Assembly (NCBI RefSeq): GCF_947623445.1 | Contig: NC_135248.1 | Coordinates: 2,976,977-3,040,976 of the forward strand | Reading direction: 5' to 3' | From: Clavelina lepadiformis | Taxonomy: Eukaryota > Chordata > Ascidiacea > Aplousobranchia > Clavelinidae | Length of the DNA stretch: 64,000 nt | Shown: positions 10,301 through 22,654 of the stretch, piece after piece | Position numbering within the stretch: position 1 is the first letter of the stretch | Layout: each line of letters starts with the position of its first letter | Program-made: the position numbers and the translations under genes | The notes under the pieces: generated by a model | What the model was told of the DNA's origin: nothing | The model's database searches: none | What the model saw: the letters and a program-made list of their open reading frames with translations, nothing else

Positions 10301-13300
10301 CAAACGGGAAATTTATTTCATCAGACGCTTCCCGAAAAATTTACTTTAATAAACAGTGCATCCGCGTTAACAGGTCTTTCCTGGACTAAAACAAACGAAA
10401 TGATGCTGCCAGAAGCTCCCCAATGGGCATTAATTTGGAGGATGTCAACTTACTCAAACTTTACCTTTCGATTAAAATCCCAAGACGCTAATAGAGATAT
10501 AGCAAATTGCCGCCGTCGGAAACATGTTTCCAAATAGAGAAACTTTGAAACAGGTTCTAAGTGTAACTTTACACCGCCCAGGCCTGCAAATTATTAGCCT
10601 GTTTGCCATCAGGGAATCGCGTTCAAATTCTACTGTCTCCCGGTGAATTCTGCTGGGACGAAATGTTCACCAAGATGTCTTTATTCATATTTTAGATCAT
10701 AATTGACTGTCGAAAGGTCTATTTGACGCAATTGAAACAATATTATTCATATTCACGAAATGTTTTCGTAGGTTACTGACCTAATTCGCACAGGTTAAGT
10801 GCTTTTATAAAATGCTCTTAACATAAACAAATTTATAACCTTGGGAATTACTGTTTTTTTTTCAACCAACTGCATGAACGCCGAACACAGTGTCATCGAT
10901 TTTCAATTCACAAGTACAGTATTCAAATTATTGCATTTTTCAAATTTATAAATTTTTTCAAACATTAGATAGAAATTTATTAAACAATTTTGTAAAATCC
11001 ACTTGAAATAGCAGGTAGTTTAAAAATCGCAATTGTCAACGGTAAATATAAAAGACAGTTGCGAACTTATAAGCAGCTTACTTGGACTTGTTGATTTAAC
11101 TAATCTCAAAGGCGGGCACGCGACCAGCATGTTACAGCCGTTGACTCGCCAAAAATTCTTTTACGCCGTTGATTTTTTCTTTTGTGCGTAAATTTCGCCA
11201 TAAGATCACCGTAAAAACAGCCATCTGTTGTCGAAGTGGGCCTCTGTCTTGCGCTAGATAGTCCTCGGAATTAACTCTTTCCTTTTTGTTCTGGTAACTG
11301 GCTTCCATTGTTCCGCTTAACGAGAATTGAATTTCACAGCGGGACGACCGGCTCATTACAGCACAAATATACGAGCAAACTCACCAGTTCAGTATAATGC
11401 CATACTATTGTTACCGTCGATGATGCATGTAACTGTTGCGATGACCATCAATCTTATTGTTGTCGAAAGCCTGCTGGGGACTATTTTCTTCTAACTACCG
11501 CTTGTTTACAATTGATCAAAGCAAAGCAATTAGGAAAGGAAACGCATTCGCACTTGTTTCTTTTCAGACTTAGTTTACTGCCACCGATCTGAGGTTAAAT
11601 TAATCGCCGATAACATAACAGCTCACAATGTACGACCGTGGTCAAGCAGTCGCTTACCTTTCAAATGAAATTCTTAGGTTAGAGAAATTATGTTTTTTCA
11701 ATCTAAATCGGTTTTCTTTGACAAAAAATGTAACGTAAATCCATTTTCACATCAACAATCATAGGAGTATTGTTTATTCATAGGAAAAGACGTGAAACAC
11801 GTAACATGATAAAAATATTTAATAATTATAAAACGTTCATCTACATATTTCCTAGTTTATATTTCAACTTCGACTTCCATATTTTATCAATATTATTCGC
11901 AACACTTTTGTGACACAGTGTACCTCACAAAATGGCGATTGACAACAAATTGTGAATGACAATGCGAGCGTTATCATAAGGGTTACGGCGTCACCGTAAA
12001 GGTTATTATTGTTATTATTTAACCCTTTTTAATAGCGAGCATATAATCGTACAATCCTAGTCGCCGTTGTGTTCCACGAATTGAAATTATCCAAACACTT
12101 TAGTGGTAAAACTATTTCGATTTATGTAGAAGGGCATAACGCCGTCTACATTCACTTGTACACATTTGAATGCTACTAAACCCACCAGTATTGTGAATTC
12201 AACCAATCGGTCATTTTGTAAACAACCAAATGTAATTTCAAATCTAAAGTACCGGGTCTCGTGACGTGGCATCATGTTGCCCTGTATACTAGTGAGCATT
12301 TGTAATCAGGAGGAGTAGGTTCTCTGAATGAGTCACAGGACTTCTTAAAAATTGGCAACAGATGCAACGAACAGCAAAAAAGAGAGATAAAACGTTCGCG
12401 AACCAAGTTGGCCGTCCCACAGCCACTATAAGCCTTCCTCATAGCTTTTCTCTTTTTTCCCCCGACCAAAACGTCTTCTATTAGAAGTGACGGCCTCGTT
12501 GGCATGTAGTTTCAAAACGGTCGCGTGTCTCGAAGGACACATCAATACACGATTTCTCAGCGGACTCAGTTAGAACGAGGCTACATCGGCTAGGTGCAAT
12601 AACTTTCATGATTGCACTTGAATCCCAGTGCGGTAGTTTTGAGCCGATATGAAGTGCAGGCAACATCTTGAGAGCAACTTGCAAAGGCCGCATCGGGAAT
12701 ACACAAAAATAGATTGGATTTAGATATATTTCCCGAGTGGGTCTATAGAAATACATAATAGTTTAATAATGAAAATGACATTTTGAATTAGGAAAACTTG
12801 CAGCTCTGGAACTAAAGGCTACACAAGTTTCTGAACGAGTTGAGCCCAGGCTATTTCAGCCCATTCACAATTTGAAAAATTTCTTTGCACTTTTGTGTGG
12901 AATTATTTAAATATTAGTATTTAGTATCGAAAATATTTAAATAATGAAACCCTTGAAGTTTATCTCAGTCACATTTTTTTTCATTCTTTTTATGTCTTTT
13001 TCACGTTAATTTATTCTTGGTCATATACACTGTAAGCGGCAAATGTGAAATCAATTTCGTAATAAACTTGCCAACTTTATTTTAAAACCAGAAGTTTTCT
13101 TTTAATTTTACAACAGCAAAGTAGCCCATAGTGCGGTGCACTTTGTTACATAAATTTCCCACATTGAGTAAATTGCACACATTGTAATATTTTGCCCCAG
13201 ATATTTTTTGTTAATAATAGTAGTATCGGTGTTTCTCAAGCAATTCAGTATTTTTTCCCCGTTAGTGGTTATAATATTTATGATTTCATTCAATTTAATT

Positions 13301-14931
13301 TGATCGCATTTATGCGATCATCTTTTCAAAATTGCAGAGTCTAATATACTACGTTACACACGCAAACTACTGAGATACATTATACTTGAGAAAGGTTCAG
13401 GTTCTCTGAGAATAAACATCAAGAATGACATCGGCCGCGATGTCCGGTCAACAACTTGCCTCACCAGCCAGGGGTTGGATTCAGACCAGTCTGGTGGACA
13501 CAATGCCAGGGTATAACCAGTTGGTTCGGTTCAGAAACATTTATTTTACACATTGTTATTGGTTGGTAAAGATCAGACCGGAGTAAGGCCAGCGGGTGGC
13601 TTTTTGTTTTTCCAATTTTCTGTTTTACGATGATTTGTCAACCAAGAGAATTGGTAATTTATTTTTAAGAAATCACGTTTCTGTCGCGCAATTGAATTTG
13701 TGAACTTTTACACCCAGTTTGGAATTTTAACCGTATTTGCAGTCAGTGATTCTTGGTTATTTTGAATCACGTTCAGAATAGGAATTCGTTTTTAAGTTCT
13801 TGTAAAACTTTAACGACGTAAATGTTTTTTAGACAAGAAATAAATCTTAGAACATATTTCTGAGCGTAGTACACACAACGTTTCTATACTCAGTAACTCT
13901 CCGCGCCCGCAGCAAGGCGTCCATCAATCTTTTCATCAACTCTAGTAATAATCGGCCAAATTTTGACAAGGTCGTTCTCGAGGACACCGCGTTTTCCCGC
14001 CGGGCTAGGACCCTTCTATTGATGCACAATTAGCAGTGGTGCACTGGGACATGCAACCGTGCCCGTCCTATTAATGCCCAGTTTGCTCTTTATCTTCCGA
14101 CTTTTGGCGGAGCATCCCCTGTCGCTCCGAATCCCAGGAGAAATTTTAGTCTTCTTCTTGGTATGGCCGATACCAGGTCCTTTAGCTTAGGAATCCGGCC
14201 CGAACTCACATAGTCTGTCGTGAACTTTCAGTATTAGCAGTATGTTAGTTGTGGTAACTCTCTGTGTTCGGGGAAGGGATTCTATCAAGGTTAGCGTACC
14301 GGCCGACTGATATTTTTCTCAAACGTAAACAAGGTGAGAATTGTAACGTTTTATCTTTACGTTTTCAGCAAGGCAAAGCCAAACGTGAGGCTGTATTCGC
14401 GCAAGCATGCAACCGAAATCGATAGATCGATTTCGAAATCAGCCTTTTGCGTTTCTTCCCATGTACTGTTAAGTCAAAGAGCAGTTAACTTGCACAGCAA
14501 AATCGAATTAAAAATACAAGTTTTTGGTTTTAGCAAAGCTTTGACGCAGACGCAAGGTTTTTAGCAAAAAAGAGAAGAATGTTTTAATAGTTGTTATGAT
14601 GGCGCAATGTTAGCAACGTTCTTGGCTACTATCGAGAAATAATTTCTTTTGCGATAGAAATGTGAGACAACCGTGTTTTGTAAGTTTTTATTCGAGTCTT
14701 GCAAAATATTTTGATTTGATAAAAATTTTAATGTGAACGTAAACTTTTAAGTAGACGTTTTTCGCGTAGCCAATTACGGCGGCCATTTTGTTAAAGGGCA
14801 GTTGAAAACGCGACCAAATATGTCAACATGAACAAGTCATGAATAAAGTGTGACATTCGCTATAACCGGTCTTTCTTATATGTCTGTGCGCTTTAAATTT
14901 GGGATTTTCTGAAATATTTTTCTTTTTGCAG
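7392..14931. other. Long non-coding region upstream of, or within the first intron of, the COE/EBF gene
   Basis: About 7.5 kb without a recognisable exon. The first COE exon, which should end in codon phase 2, must lie here or further upstream but was not identified. Scattered frames of 60-94 codons on both strands, for example minus-strand frames at 12087-12756, match nothing known to me. COE genes in other animals have large regulatory first introns, so enhancers are plausible, but no site can be named from sequence alone. Confidence 0.4.
8473..8661 (+). CDS. Possible small secreted peptide (62 residues), weakly supported
   Basis: A short frame with an ATG at 8473 starts MIVSVFATIAIICPCTS, which resembles a signal peptide, and then continues with charged residues and two cysteines to a stop at 8659-8661. 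A good acceptor-like sequence (TTTTAATCGCAG) lies about 35 bases upstream. No family is recognised and there is no second copy for comparison. It may equally be a chance frame in non-coding DNA. Confidence 0.15.
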   Translation: MIVSVFATIAIICPCTSISPSKENVRTLNEGNERDICVYDMFQLKPCDFKKSLVLDNGYSSA

Positions 14932-15211
14932 GGTCGGGCTCCGGGAAGCACATTTCGAAAAACAGCCGCCTAGTAATTTGCGTAAAAGCAACTTCTTTCA
15001 CTTCATCGTGACGCTCCATGATCTAAATGGGCAACTTGTGGAAATCGAAAATAGCGCATTTGTTGGTTTTGTGGAAAACGAAACGGTAGTTTTTTTTATT
15101 ACTTTTAATTTAAGAAAAACAACTCAAAAACGAAGAGTTATTTTTACTTTATTATTTTTATTATTATTCTGTTAAATTTTTGTGTCTACTTCCTTAGTAT
15201 AGCAATATAGC

Positions 15212-15253
<42 letters not shown>

Positions 15254-18200
15254 CAGCATAGCAATATATGAACGTGCACCAAGTGAACGATTAAAAGAAA
15301 TGCTTATTATTGTCGTCCTCTGCTGTATTTCTATATCGCAAAAGTAGTTTTTTTTTCGACTTAAAAATTCAAGTATTTTACAATATTCCAATATTTTTAG
15401 GAAGTTCCTGGCCAGAAAACAAACAATGGAGTGCATTATAGATTACAACTTGTATATCAGAACGGTGAGATAATTGAATTTTTGTTCATTCTTGCATTAG
15501 TTTGCGGCCGCAATTAGTAAACAAAAAAAATCGCTGCTCGCATTTCTACGGGTTCAAATCAAAGCGTGTCACTCCCAAAAAATCTATTCCAAATTCTGAC
15601 CCGCGATCAATGACACGAGATATTACGTTCATTAAGAGTCATTGCCACGTTGTCCTAAATAACACGTTTGGGAATCGAAACAAGGTCCCAGAAGTAATGA
15701 AAGTCCGCTTTCGAGCAAGTGCGATCCATGTCTTGATTGGACGCCACCTAAAATTACTGATGTCGCCCGCCTATCGATCGCGAGACCTCCTATGACTCTT
15801 TTCTCAAGATTACTCGACATAAGTCTTCACACTTGCTCTCTGCACACCGTACGCTGCCAATACGTGATAAAACACTTTCTCGACTGTCTCTGAATTTCCG
15901 AGAAATATGTACAGTGATATGCGTACGTACAAATTTTGATCAATTTCGATGCTAATAGCTTATTAATCTCTGGCATGAATAGAATATGCAGTTAAGCAGC
16001 ATGGTAATGTAAGTTTTGTTTCACTCTGTAAACGTTTTTGGCGGCCATGCTTTATTCAAATCTTTAGCTGTTCTTTTCTGCAACCGCTTGTCATCCGCTC
16101 CTGGAATTATTATCTTTTGTTTTACATTTAACATTAAAATATTGAAATATTCATTGTAATATAATTGCTATGGAGAAATGCCTACGTAGAACTAATTATG
16201 TACGTATGCGCTTATATACAGTGGTGGCTCTAGGAGTCTATAGGTGAAGGAGAAGCGCGCGCGAGGTATGGCGCGACTTGATTTTGTGGCCCCGAAATTA
16301 CGGGAGATGTAGCAATCTTTCCTAGGGGTTCTGGGGGTATGGCGCCCCGAAAAAAATTGACTTTACGCGCATTCTAACATGCACAAAATTTTACTTTTAT
16401 TTCAAAAAACAATTTACCCCGTGCGTTTCTTCCCAGTTTTTCGCTTTCTAAACGGCAACCGCCTTGCTCGCCTTACCCTAAAGCTTACATATGTCTTACC
16501 TACTGCTTACATATGTCTATGTAGAAATAATAAGAATCGCAAGAGTGATTGGAACAATGACAGTATGTTTTAGGTATACGAATGGAACAGAGTATTTACA
16601 TTCGCCTCGTAGATGCCTCCAATGAGAAGGTAAAGTGGAAATAACTGTGATGGACTCTGAGTTTAATGGTCTTGTATAGTTGATACATTTGAAAAATTTT
16701 TTCATTTAGGCTATTCCATACGAAGGCCAAGACAAGAACCCCGAAATGCGAAGAGTTTTACTAACCCACGAAATCATGTGCAGGTGAAACTTTTAATTAT
16801 TAAATTATTTGACTCAATCGCTTATTTACACACGTTTTTTCAGCTACGTATGGAGATTGGTAAAAAAATGTAAAGATTAAAATTAAAAGACGTTAATTTA
16901 CAGTCGGTGCTGCGACAAGAAAAGTTGCGGAAACAGAAACGAAACGCCGTCAGACCCCTTCATTTTTGAGAGGTTCGTCAAGTATGGTTTATAAATTAAG
17001 CAAATGCAAAAACAAACTCATTGTCGCATATATGATTAATATTGACTTGCTTATAAAAATTGCAACTCTCGCATGTTATTTCCAATCTGCATTAACACAC
17101 AAAGGATGTGGCATTTCAGCTAAGACGCCCGTACTTTTGGAATCCTGCAATAAACGGGAAATTGAAAGCAAATTTAAGTGGAGAAAGTTAGGAAGTCAGA
17201 AGGCGAAATCATTACTTTAAAATGTCTTAATGCGCCCTTAAGGTAATGCATCCCCAATATACAGTCCAAGAACACAGCGCCTTGCATGTTTCTCTGATGG
17301 TTGCTGAAGCGAAAGTAGCATATGGTATCTGCTAACTATAAAGTTAATGAGCGTAACAAATAACGGCCTGTTGTCTGCTTGTGCGTTTTTGGACAAACTT
17401 AAACACATTAGGCTATAATGTATCGGCTCACCCTTCTAACTGACTATTAATCACTTTTTACTCTCACGATTTTTGAAAGGCTCTGACATAAAGTAATCGG
17501 CTTGTTTTCGCCGATCAGCTTTTTGATATTTTTTAACGTCGTTGGCGGTTGTTTTCAATTATATGAAAAGCTGAAAAAATTTTTTTCAGCAATATAAATC
17601 ACCAAAGATTACGGTGACAGAGAAGCGCCACTTCAGAAGCGTTGATAAAGGATTTTTCCTCGCAAAAGCATTTGTACATTTTAATACAGTTGTTGATTTT
17701 TGGCTACATACAGTGGACGTACCATATTTTACAGTTTAGCTTCGCACAAGTTTTTGTCATTCACCCAGCCTTATGTTAATTAAATCTGCTCGGAAATCGA
17801 TAATCAGGACAACACAGATCGTACTTTGTCGGGAATCTGCAAGTCGCTATAGCCTAGAAAAATCAATACTTCGTAGCATCGCGGCTGTATGTCTTCAAAG
17901 TCGACGTGTATTTTTGGATGACATGCATTTGAAGCATGGCAGCTGTTCCCATTAACTTATGCAAGCTTGTGTGATCAGCCTAATGCCATTATATTGGTCT
18001 TATTATTATTGCGTAGATGATGACGTATATTGACGTTTGACCATGCCACAGTCATTTTCGATTCATTGCCTGATATAATCTGAGTCATGCTGTTTACGTA
18101 TTGTGTCTTCCGCAACCAATAGTTACTCACTCTTTGCCAGTGGAGGTTTAGTGCACTGATATCAGTAAAATGTTTTTCAGGTATTACTTGAAGTTTTTTT

Positions 18201-21200
18201 TGAAATGCAATCAAAATTGCTTAAAAAACGCTGGTAACCCGCGGGATATGCGAAGGTTTCGGGTAAGTTTTAAATCAAAATTTTCTTTCCGTGTTTTCTT
18301 TACTGTACAATTCGCATATATTTTCTTTCTTGTATGTATGTTCTTAAAAGTCCGGTTATATAGATGATCTATGGCCAACAGGATTGCAATTCCGGTTTCT
18401 TTGTTTACTTTAGGTTGTCGTTTCCACAACGGTTCATGTCGATAATCAGGTGGTGTTGGGAACGTCACAAAACATGTTCGTCCATAACAATTCAAAGCAT
18501 GGTAGAAGATCCCGCAAAAATGACCCCTCCGGCTGTAAGCGGCTTGCTGTCAATTAAATTTATTGCCCAAATAATGACTCAAACGTCACTGTTTCGACTC
18601 TGTGTGATCAGCTTTTAACCAACACAGAAAAGAAACTTTTGGGATTTCCATAAATTTCGAAGTTATTAAAAGATAGCTTTAAAAACAGGATCGAATTTTT
18701 CAACCACTATTTGCTCTGAATATTATTCATATGCTATCCGCGCTCCTAGGGGGCCTGCATTGTACCTAAGGGGCATGAAATATGATATAAGTTTAGAGAT
18801 TTAAGTGTAAGCCTACCCGGGTCTTATTACCGGTATGAAAAGGCAATTGTTCCGAAGGGATTACCTTTGAAACAAGTTACGCTTTTTGTAAAAAATACGC
18901 AGCTTTCGAAAGAAAGACCAACAGTTGTTGTCAGGAACCCCGGGCATCAAAGCGGTTAATTTCAGAGCCGGCCGATAATTTTTCCCGACCGCATTACCGC
19001 TTCCACATGCGCGTGTCAATCAAAGTTATTTCACTTCGCTTCAAATCGATGAGTGCCTTCTCATTGCTATTGGGGCCTGGAACCTTGGAAATAGTATTGC
19101 GCTGATAGGTTTCTGCAAAGCGGTCTAGTTATAGCAAGAAAATTCTTTTTGGTCGCCCCCCCCCCCCCTGTAAACTTGATGAATTACTTTTAAACGATGA
19201 CTAAAGAGCGGTTCTTGAAAATGAGGAAATCGAGAGATTTTTAAATTTGAAAAGAATTTAATTTTGATTTGGCAGATTTTATTATTACTTCGAATTCGTA
19301 AAATGTGCCTTAATAATTTCCACTGACGCCTTTTAGAAGAAAATATAACCTAGTACTCAGTTTTTTTCTTTCTGTATATTGGTGCAACCAACTGCACCAG
19401 TACGACCCCAATCGACCTTCCACCGCGATCGAAGTCTATAAATTGTCTAAATGTGTCCCATGGGGTTGATTTTCACCAAAATCGAACCAAGCCAGTATTC
19501 GTACAAGCTTACAGATTTTTTTAACCTTACCTGTGTTTATGACAATTAACACCATAAGCCAACTCAGCTATATGGGAATCACAGACGGGACCGGACCGAA
19601 CAGACCGAACGCAAACGACATATTGAGTCTAAAGTTTGGCATTTTGTCCTATACAATAAAATTTGTCACGGTTTGAATTGGTCTCCAAATGTTAATGCAG
19701 TGCGGCTCGGATATTATTAATCGTTACGCGGCGTTGGTTGCTTTTTTAAAAGGCGAGGTAAATGAAAGGGAACTGCAGTGTTAAAGAAATCTTATTTGTT
19801 CGATGCATGGATCGAATATATTGATCGTGGCTGGAAATTTGAACGAAGCTTACTCGCTGCGGGAGACAGAAAGAGATTCGTTCTCGTTCAAGCTCATATA
19901 TTACCACCAAGGAGACTTGATTTTTAGCATTTTATAAAATTTGTTGATCACTTTTAAGATTTTAGGAATTATTTCTCGTCTGTAACCTTCGTTTGATTTA
20001 AAACGAGTTTTGACCCAACGGGTAACATTTTATTTACGAAACCTTAACAACATATTTTAATGTTTTGTGAAATGTATTTTATGTTTTTATCTTTCAACAG
20101 CTCCAGAAATAAAAGCAATCATGCCTAGCGAAGGATGGAGTACGGGAGGTGATTCAGTGATAGTTCTTGGTGATGGCTTCGTCGATGGGTTGCAAGTCAT
20201 ATTTGGTTCGACGATCGTGTGGGGAGAAGTAAGAATTTACATTGATGCAATGTCTGCTCTAATCCAGTTGTCTCCGGTTTAGGGATGTTTCAAGTTTTTA
20301 CTTTTTGCAGCTAATCACGCCACACGCCCTACGCGTGCTGACACCCCCAGCGATTCACGGCCAGGGCGTAGTCGAAGTAACTCTGTCATTGAAAAATAAA
20401 CAATACTGCACTGGTGCTGCTGGACGCTTTACTTATATCGGTTAGCGAATTGATTCTATGTTGTTTTCACGTAGCTACCCAAGCTCTTTCTATTGTGAAA
20501 TAAATTTCACTTGGTGGCCTATTTATAAGCTTCTGGTTAAATATCTAATTCGCGTTTTTTTAGCTCTCAATGATGCAACATTGGATCGTGGTTTTCAACG
20601 TTTGTTAAAGACGGTACCGAGGTACGCTGGTGACCCCGATCGTCTGTCAAAAGTAAGTTACCGGCTTTTGGGATAGCTCTCCGAAAAAAAAAACAAGCAA
20701 AAATAACCAAAACGCTTCTCCGACAGGAAGTCGTCCTCAAGAGAGCGGCAGACGTCATGGAGGCGTTCATTGCTCGGCAGTACAACGCTCATCCTCAAAT
20801 TGCTCCTCCAGGAGGCGTTGCTCCGCCCCCTTCTCACTTGACTTCGCCTCCAGGAGGTACGGGCAGCTTCGTGCCGCACTCTGCCGCCATGGCAGCCGTT
20901 GCTATGAACGGTTACGCGACTCAGTTTGGGGGAATTTCCGATCGCTACGATGCAAGCGATTCAGGTTGGATAGGTTTGTTAAGACTTGTAAATTTTTAGA
21001 TGTACAGTAGAATAAGCTTGTTGTGTATAGCGAAATACTAGTTCATTAACATTAATAGTTGCTCACATTTGTTGATATTGCTAATAATAAAGTTAATATT
21101 GTTTTGTTACTGGGCGCAGTCGCTTTACAAAAGCCATAATGGATCTTTTTGAGTTGACATTCAAAAATAACCGGCAAACGTATCAGCATTGAGTGATCTT

Positions 21201-22449
21201 TACAGGCTATTCAAGAGGTAACAGCGTTTCACCCAGGAATGGGGGGTATTCCCCACAAGGGACGCCGAACAGCGGAAATGGGAGCGCAGGAAGTATGGTC
21301 GGGCTGACTACAGTGGCCCCCGTTGTGCCATCTCCGTACAATTGTCCCCCATCGTTCAGTTCCTACCCCGCCTCTACCCCGTCCTTTACAAACATGGCAA
21401 ATCCGTCTCCGGGACTGTTCAGTGGAACCGGAAGTGAGTACAGCTGGCACTTAGTGGTTTCTACCTCCTGTTCGATGCTAATTAACCCGGTATGCAGTAC
21501 ATGAATGTGAGTGAGTTAGGGCCATAAGGCCACGTCATCGAGTAGGGTGCTGCTGCTGCGACATTGCATGCCAACATTGTAAGGGAAGCTTTTAAATTGA
21601 AACAATAACTTACATATTGCGTCCGGTGCAAAATGAAAAATTTAATGTGTTCTAAGCCGCTTTGTAAAGAGAAAAAAGAAAGAGAAAGAGAAAACTTAAA
21701 CAACTTCCTGAACCGCAATAAACTTTTTTGCTCGACCATACCCCAAAGCTCTAGTAATCTAGTTAATAATTGTAAATGTATACGAGGGTGTTAAGAAAGC
21801 AAGAATGGAGGTATCTCCGCAATTAAATCGAAACAACATTGCTTTAAATGCTCACGTAATTAGCGCAATTAACAGCAATGCAACAAGTGCTTTGATCTGA
21901 GTTGGTAGCTACAGGCTACAGCTCATAGTTTATCAACAAAGTAGTAGTTTGTGTTGACTGAAATAGCATCTTATTACACTGAAAATTACTCTGTTTATTC
22001 TCTGTCTTTGACCTTGATGCTAAACTGACTTTCCCGACTTCGTTGTACTTCACCACAATGAAAGTAGATGTCTGTTTTATATTAGCAACGGGCCTACTTA
22101 TATTGTGACAAAGCGTAACGAGAGCGCAACTTGGTTTTGAAAGAACAGACGAATGTATGTTGAAGAATACCACTGCAATATTGTAGCAAGCGTCGTAGCT
22201 GCATCCGTCTATGATTCTACGATCAACCTGATCAATTCATTTATTTTTGGCGCAGTTTTGTCTTCGTCGCCGCCTAGCGGACCCGGTAACCCGTTTTCCT
22301 CGTCTGGCTCGTCCACGGGAATATTCAGTTTTTCCCCGGCGAATATGATATCCGGAAATAAGCCGAAGAGCGCTTTTGCTCCCCTTCTACGTCCACACAA
22401 CTCTCCGTCCCCCATGGCGTCATCTGCTACTATTATGCATGGTATGTAA
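14932..22449 (+). CDS. COE: COE/EBF (Collier/Olf-1/EBF) transcription factor, 5' exon(s) not found
   Basis: Thirteen exons are read: 14932-15085, 15401-15464, 16574-16629, 16710-16783, 16904-16973, 18181-18262, 18414-18534, 20101-20228, 20311-20440, 20564-20652, 20727-20964, 21206-21433 and 22256-22449. All phases agree. The product matches vertebrate EBF throughout. The DNA-binding domain has [29 protein letters not shown] and [10 protein letters not shown]; the zinc knuckle has HEIMCSRCCDKK then [12 protein letters not shown]; next come [19 protein letters not shown] and [10 protein letters not shown]. The IPT domain ([14 protein letters not shown]) and helix-loop-helix ([23 protein letters not shown]) follow, then a tail with GIFSFSPAN and KSAFAP. 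COE proteins regulate neuronal and muscle specification in chordates. Exon 16904-16973 is one base too long: five A's at 16920-16924 where four keep the frame. The N-terminal exon is missing from my model. A donor-like GTATGT at 22441 offers an alternative end. Confidence 0.95.
15213..15252. repeat. (TA)n microsatellite in a COE intron
   Basis: Twenty uninterrupted TA units lie in the intron between the first two recognised COE exons. This is simple-sequence DNA and likely to be length-polymorphic. Confidence 0.95.
16904..16973 (+). other. COE: COE zinc-knuckle exon with a one-base frameshift in an A run
   Basis: The exon begins by completing SRCCDKK in the frame set by the previous exon, but [16 protein letters not shown] is encoded one frame over. 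The shift falls in the run of five A's at 16920-16924; four A's would restore a continuous reading and the conserved zinc-knuckle spacing. Both flanking peptides are almost invariant in COE proteins, so alternative splice sites cannot explain the change. An assembly or sequencing homopolymer error is most likely; a real disabling allele is possible. Confidence 0.85.
19157..19169. repeat. Poly-C tract in a COE intron
   Basis: A run of about thirteen C's sits in the 1.6-kb intron preceding the IPT exon. It stands out in otherwise AT-rich sequence and may be length-variable or a base-calling hazard. Confidence 0.8.
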
Positions 22450-22648
22450 TAGGTACGTCATATGAAAATTGATTGTATTTTTTATTGGTGTGCTCCGTAT
22501 AGTCATATTAGTAATTTATCCATCACTATCTAAAATAATAAAATGCGTATTTGGAACACCTATGTTATATTTTAGTCATAGTTTTTGCTTTTACTAGAGT
22601 GAAATATTCTTCAAGCTTGTAAAATTCAAAGTACAGTGTTGTACACCT

Positions 22649-22654
22649 AATAAA
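22649..22654 (+). terminator. Candidate polyadenylation signal of the COE gene
   Basis: AATAAA 200 bases after the TAA at 22447-22449. It supports the model in which the 22256 exon is terminal. If the donor at 22441 is used instead, a tiny last exon at 22717-22736 (encoding ALNGYS then stop) would need a later signal. Confidence 0.4.

Noticed and set aside
12087..12756. Three adjacent minus-strand frames suggesting a gene
   Set aside because: They are in different frames, have no recognisable motifs, and the joins needed would have no convincing splice sites.
16224..16365. CAGTGGTGGCTCTAGG with GGGGTATGGCGCCCCG, resembling a transposon end
   Set aside because: No inverted partner or target duplication could be found, so no element boundaries can be claimed.
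18510..18534. Earlier donor GTAGAA after the COE HNNSKHG codons
   Set aside because: Continuing to GTAAGC at 18535 adds [10 protein letters not shown], which aligns with the GRRARRLDPSEG region of vertebrate EBF and keeps the same phase, so the later donor is preferred.
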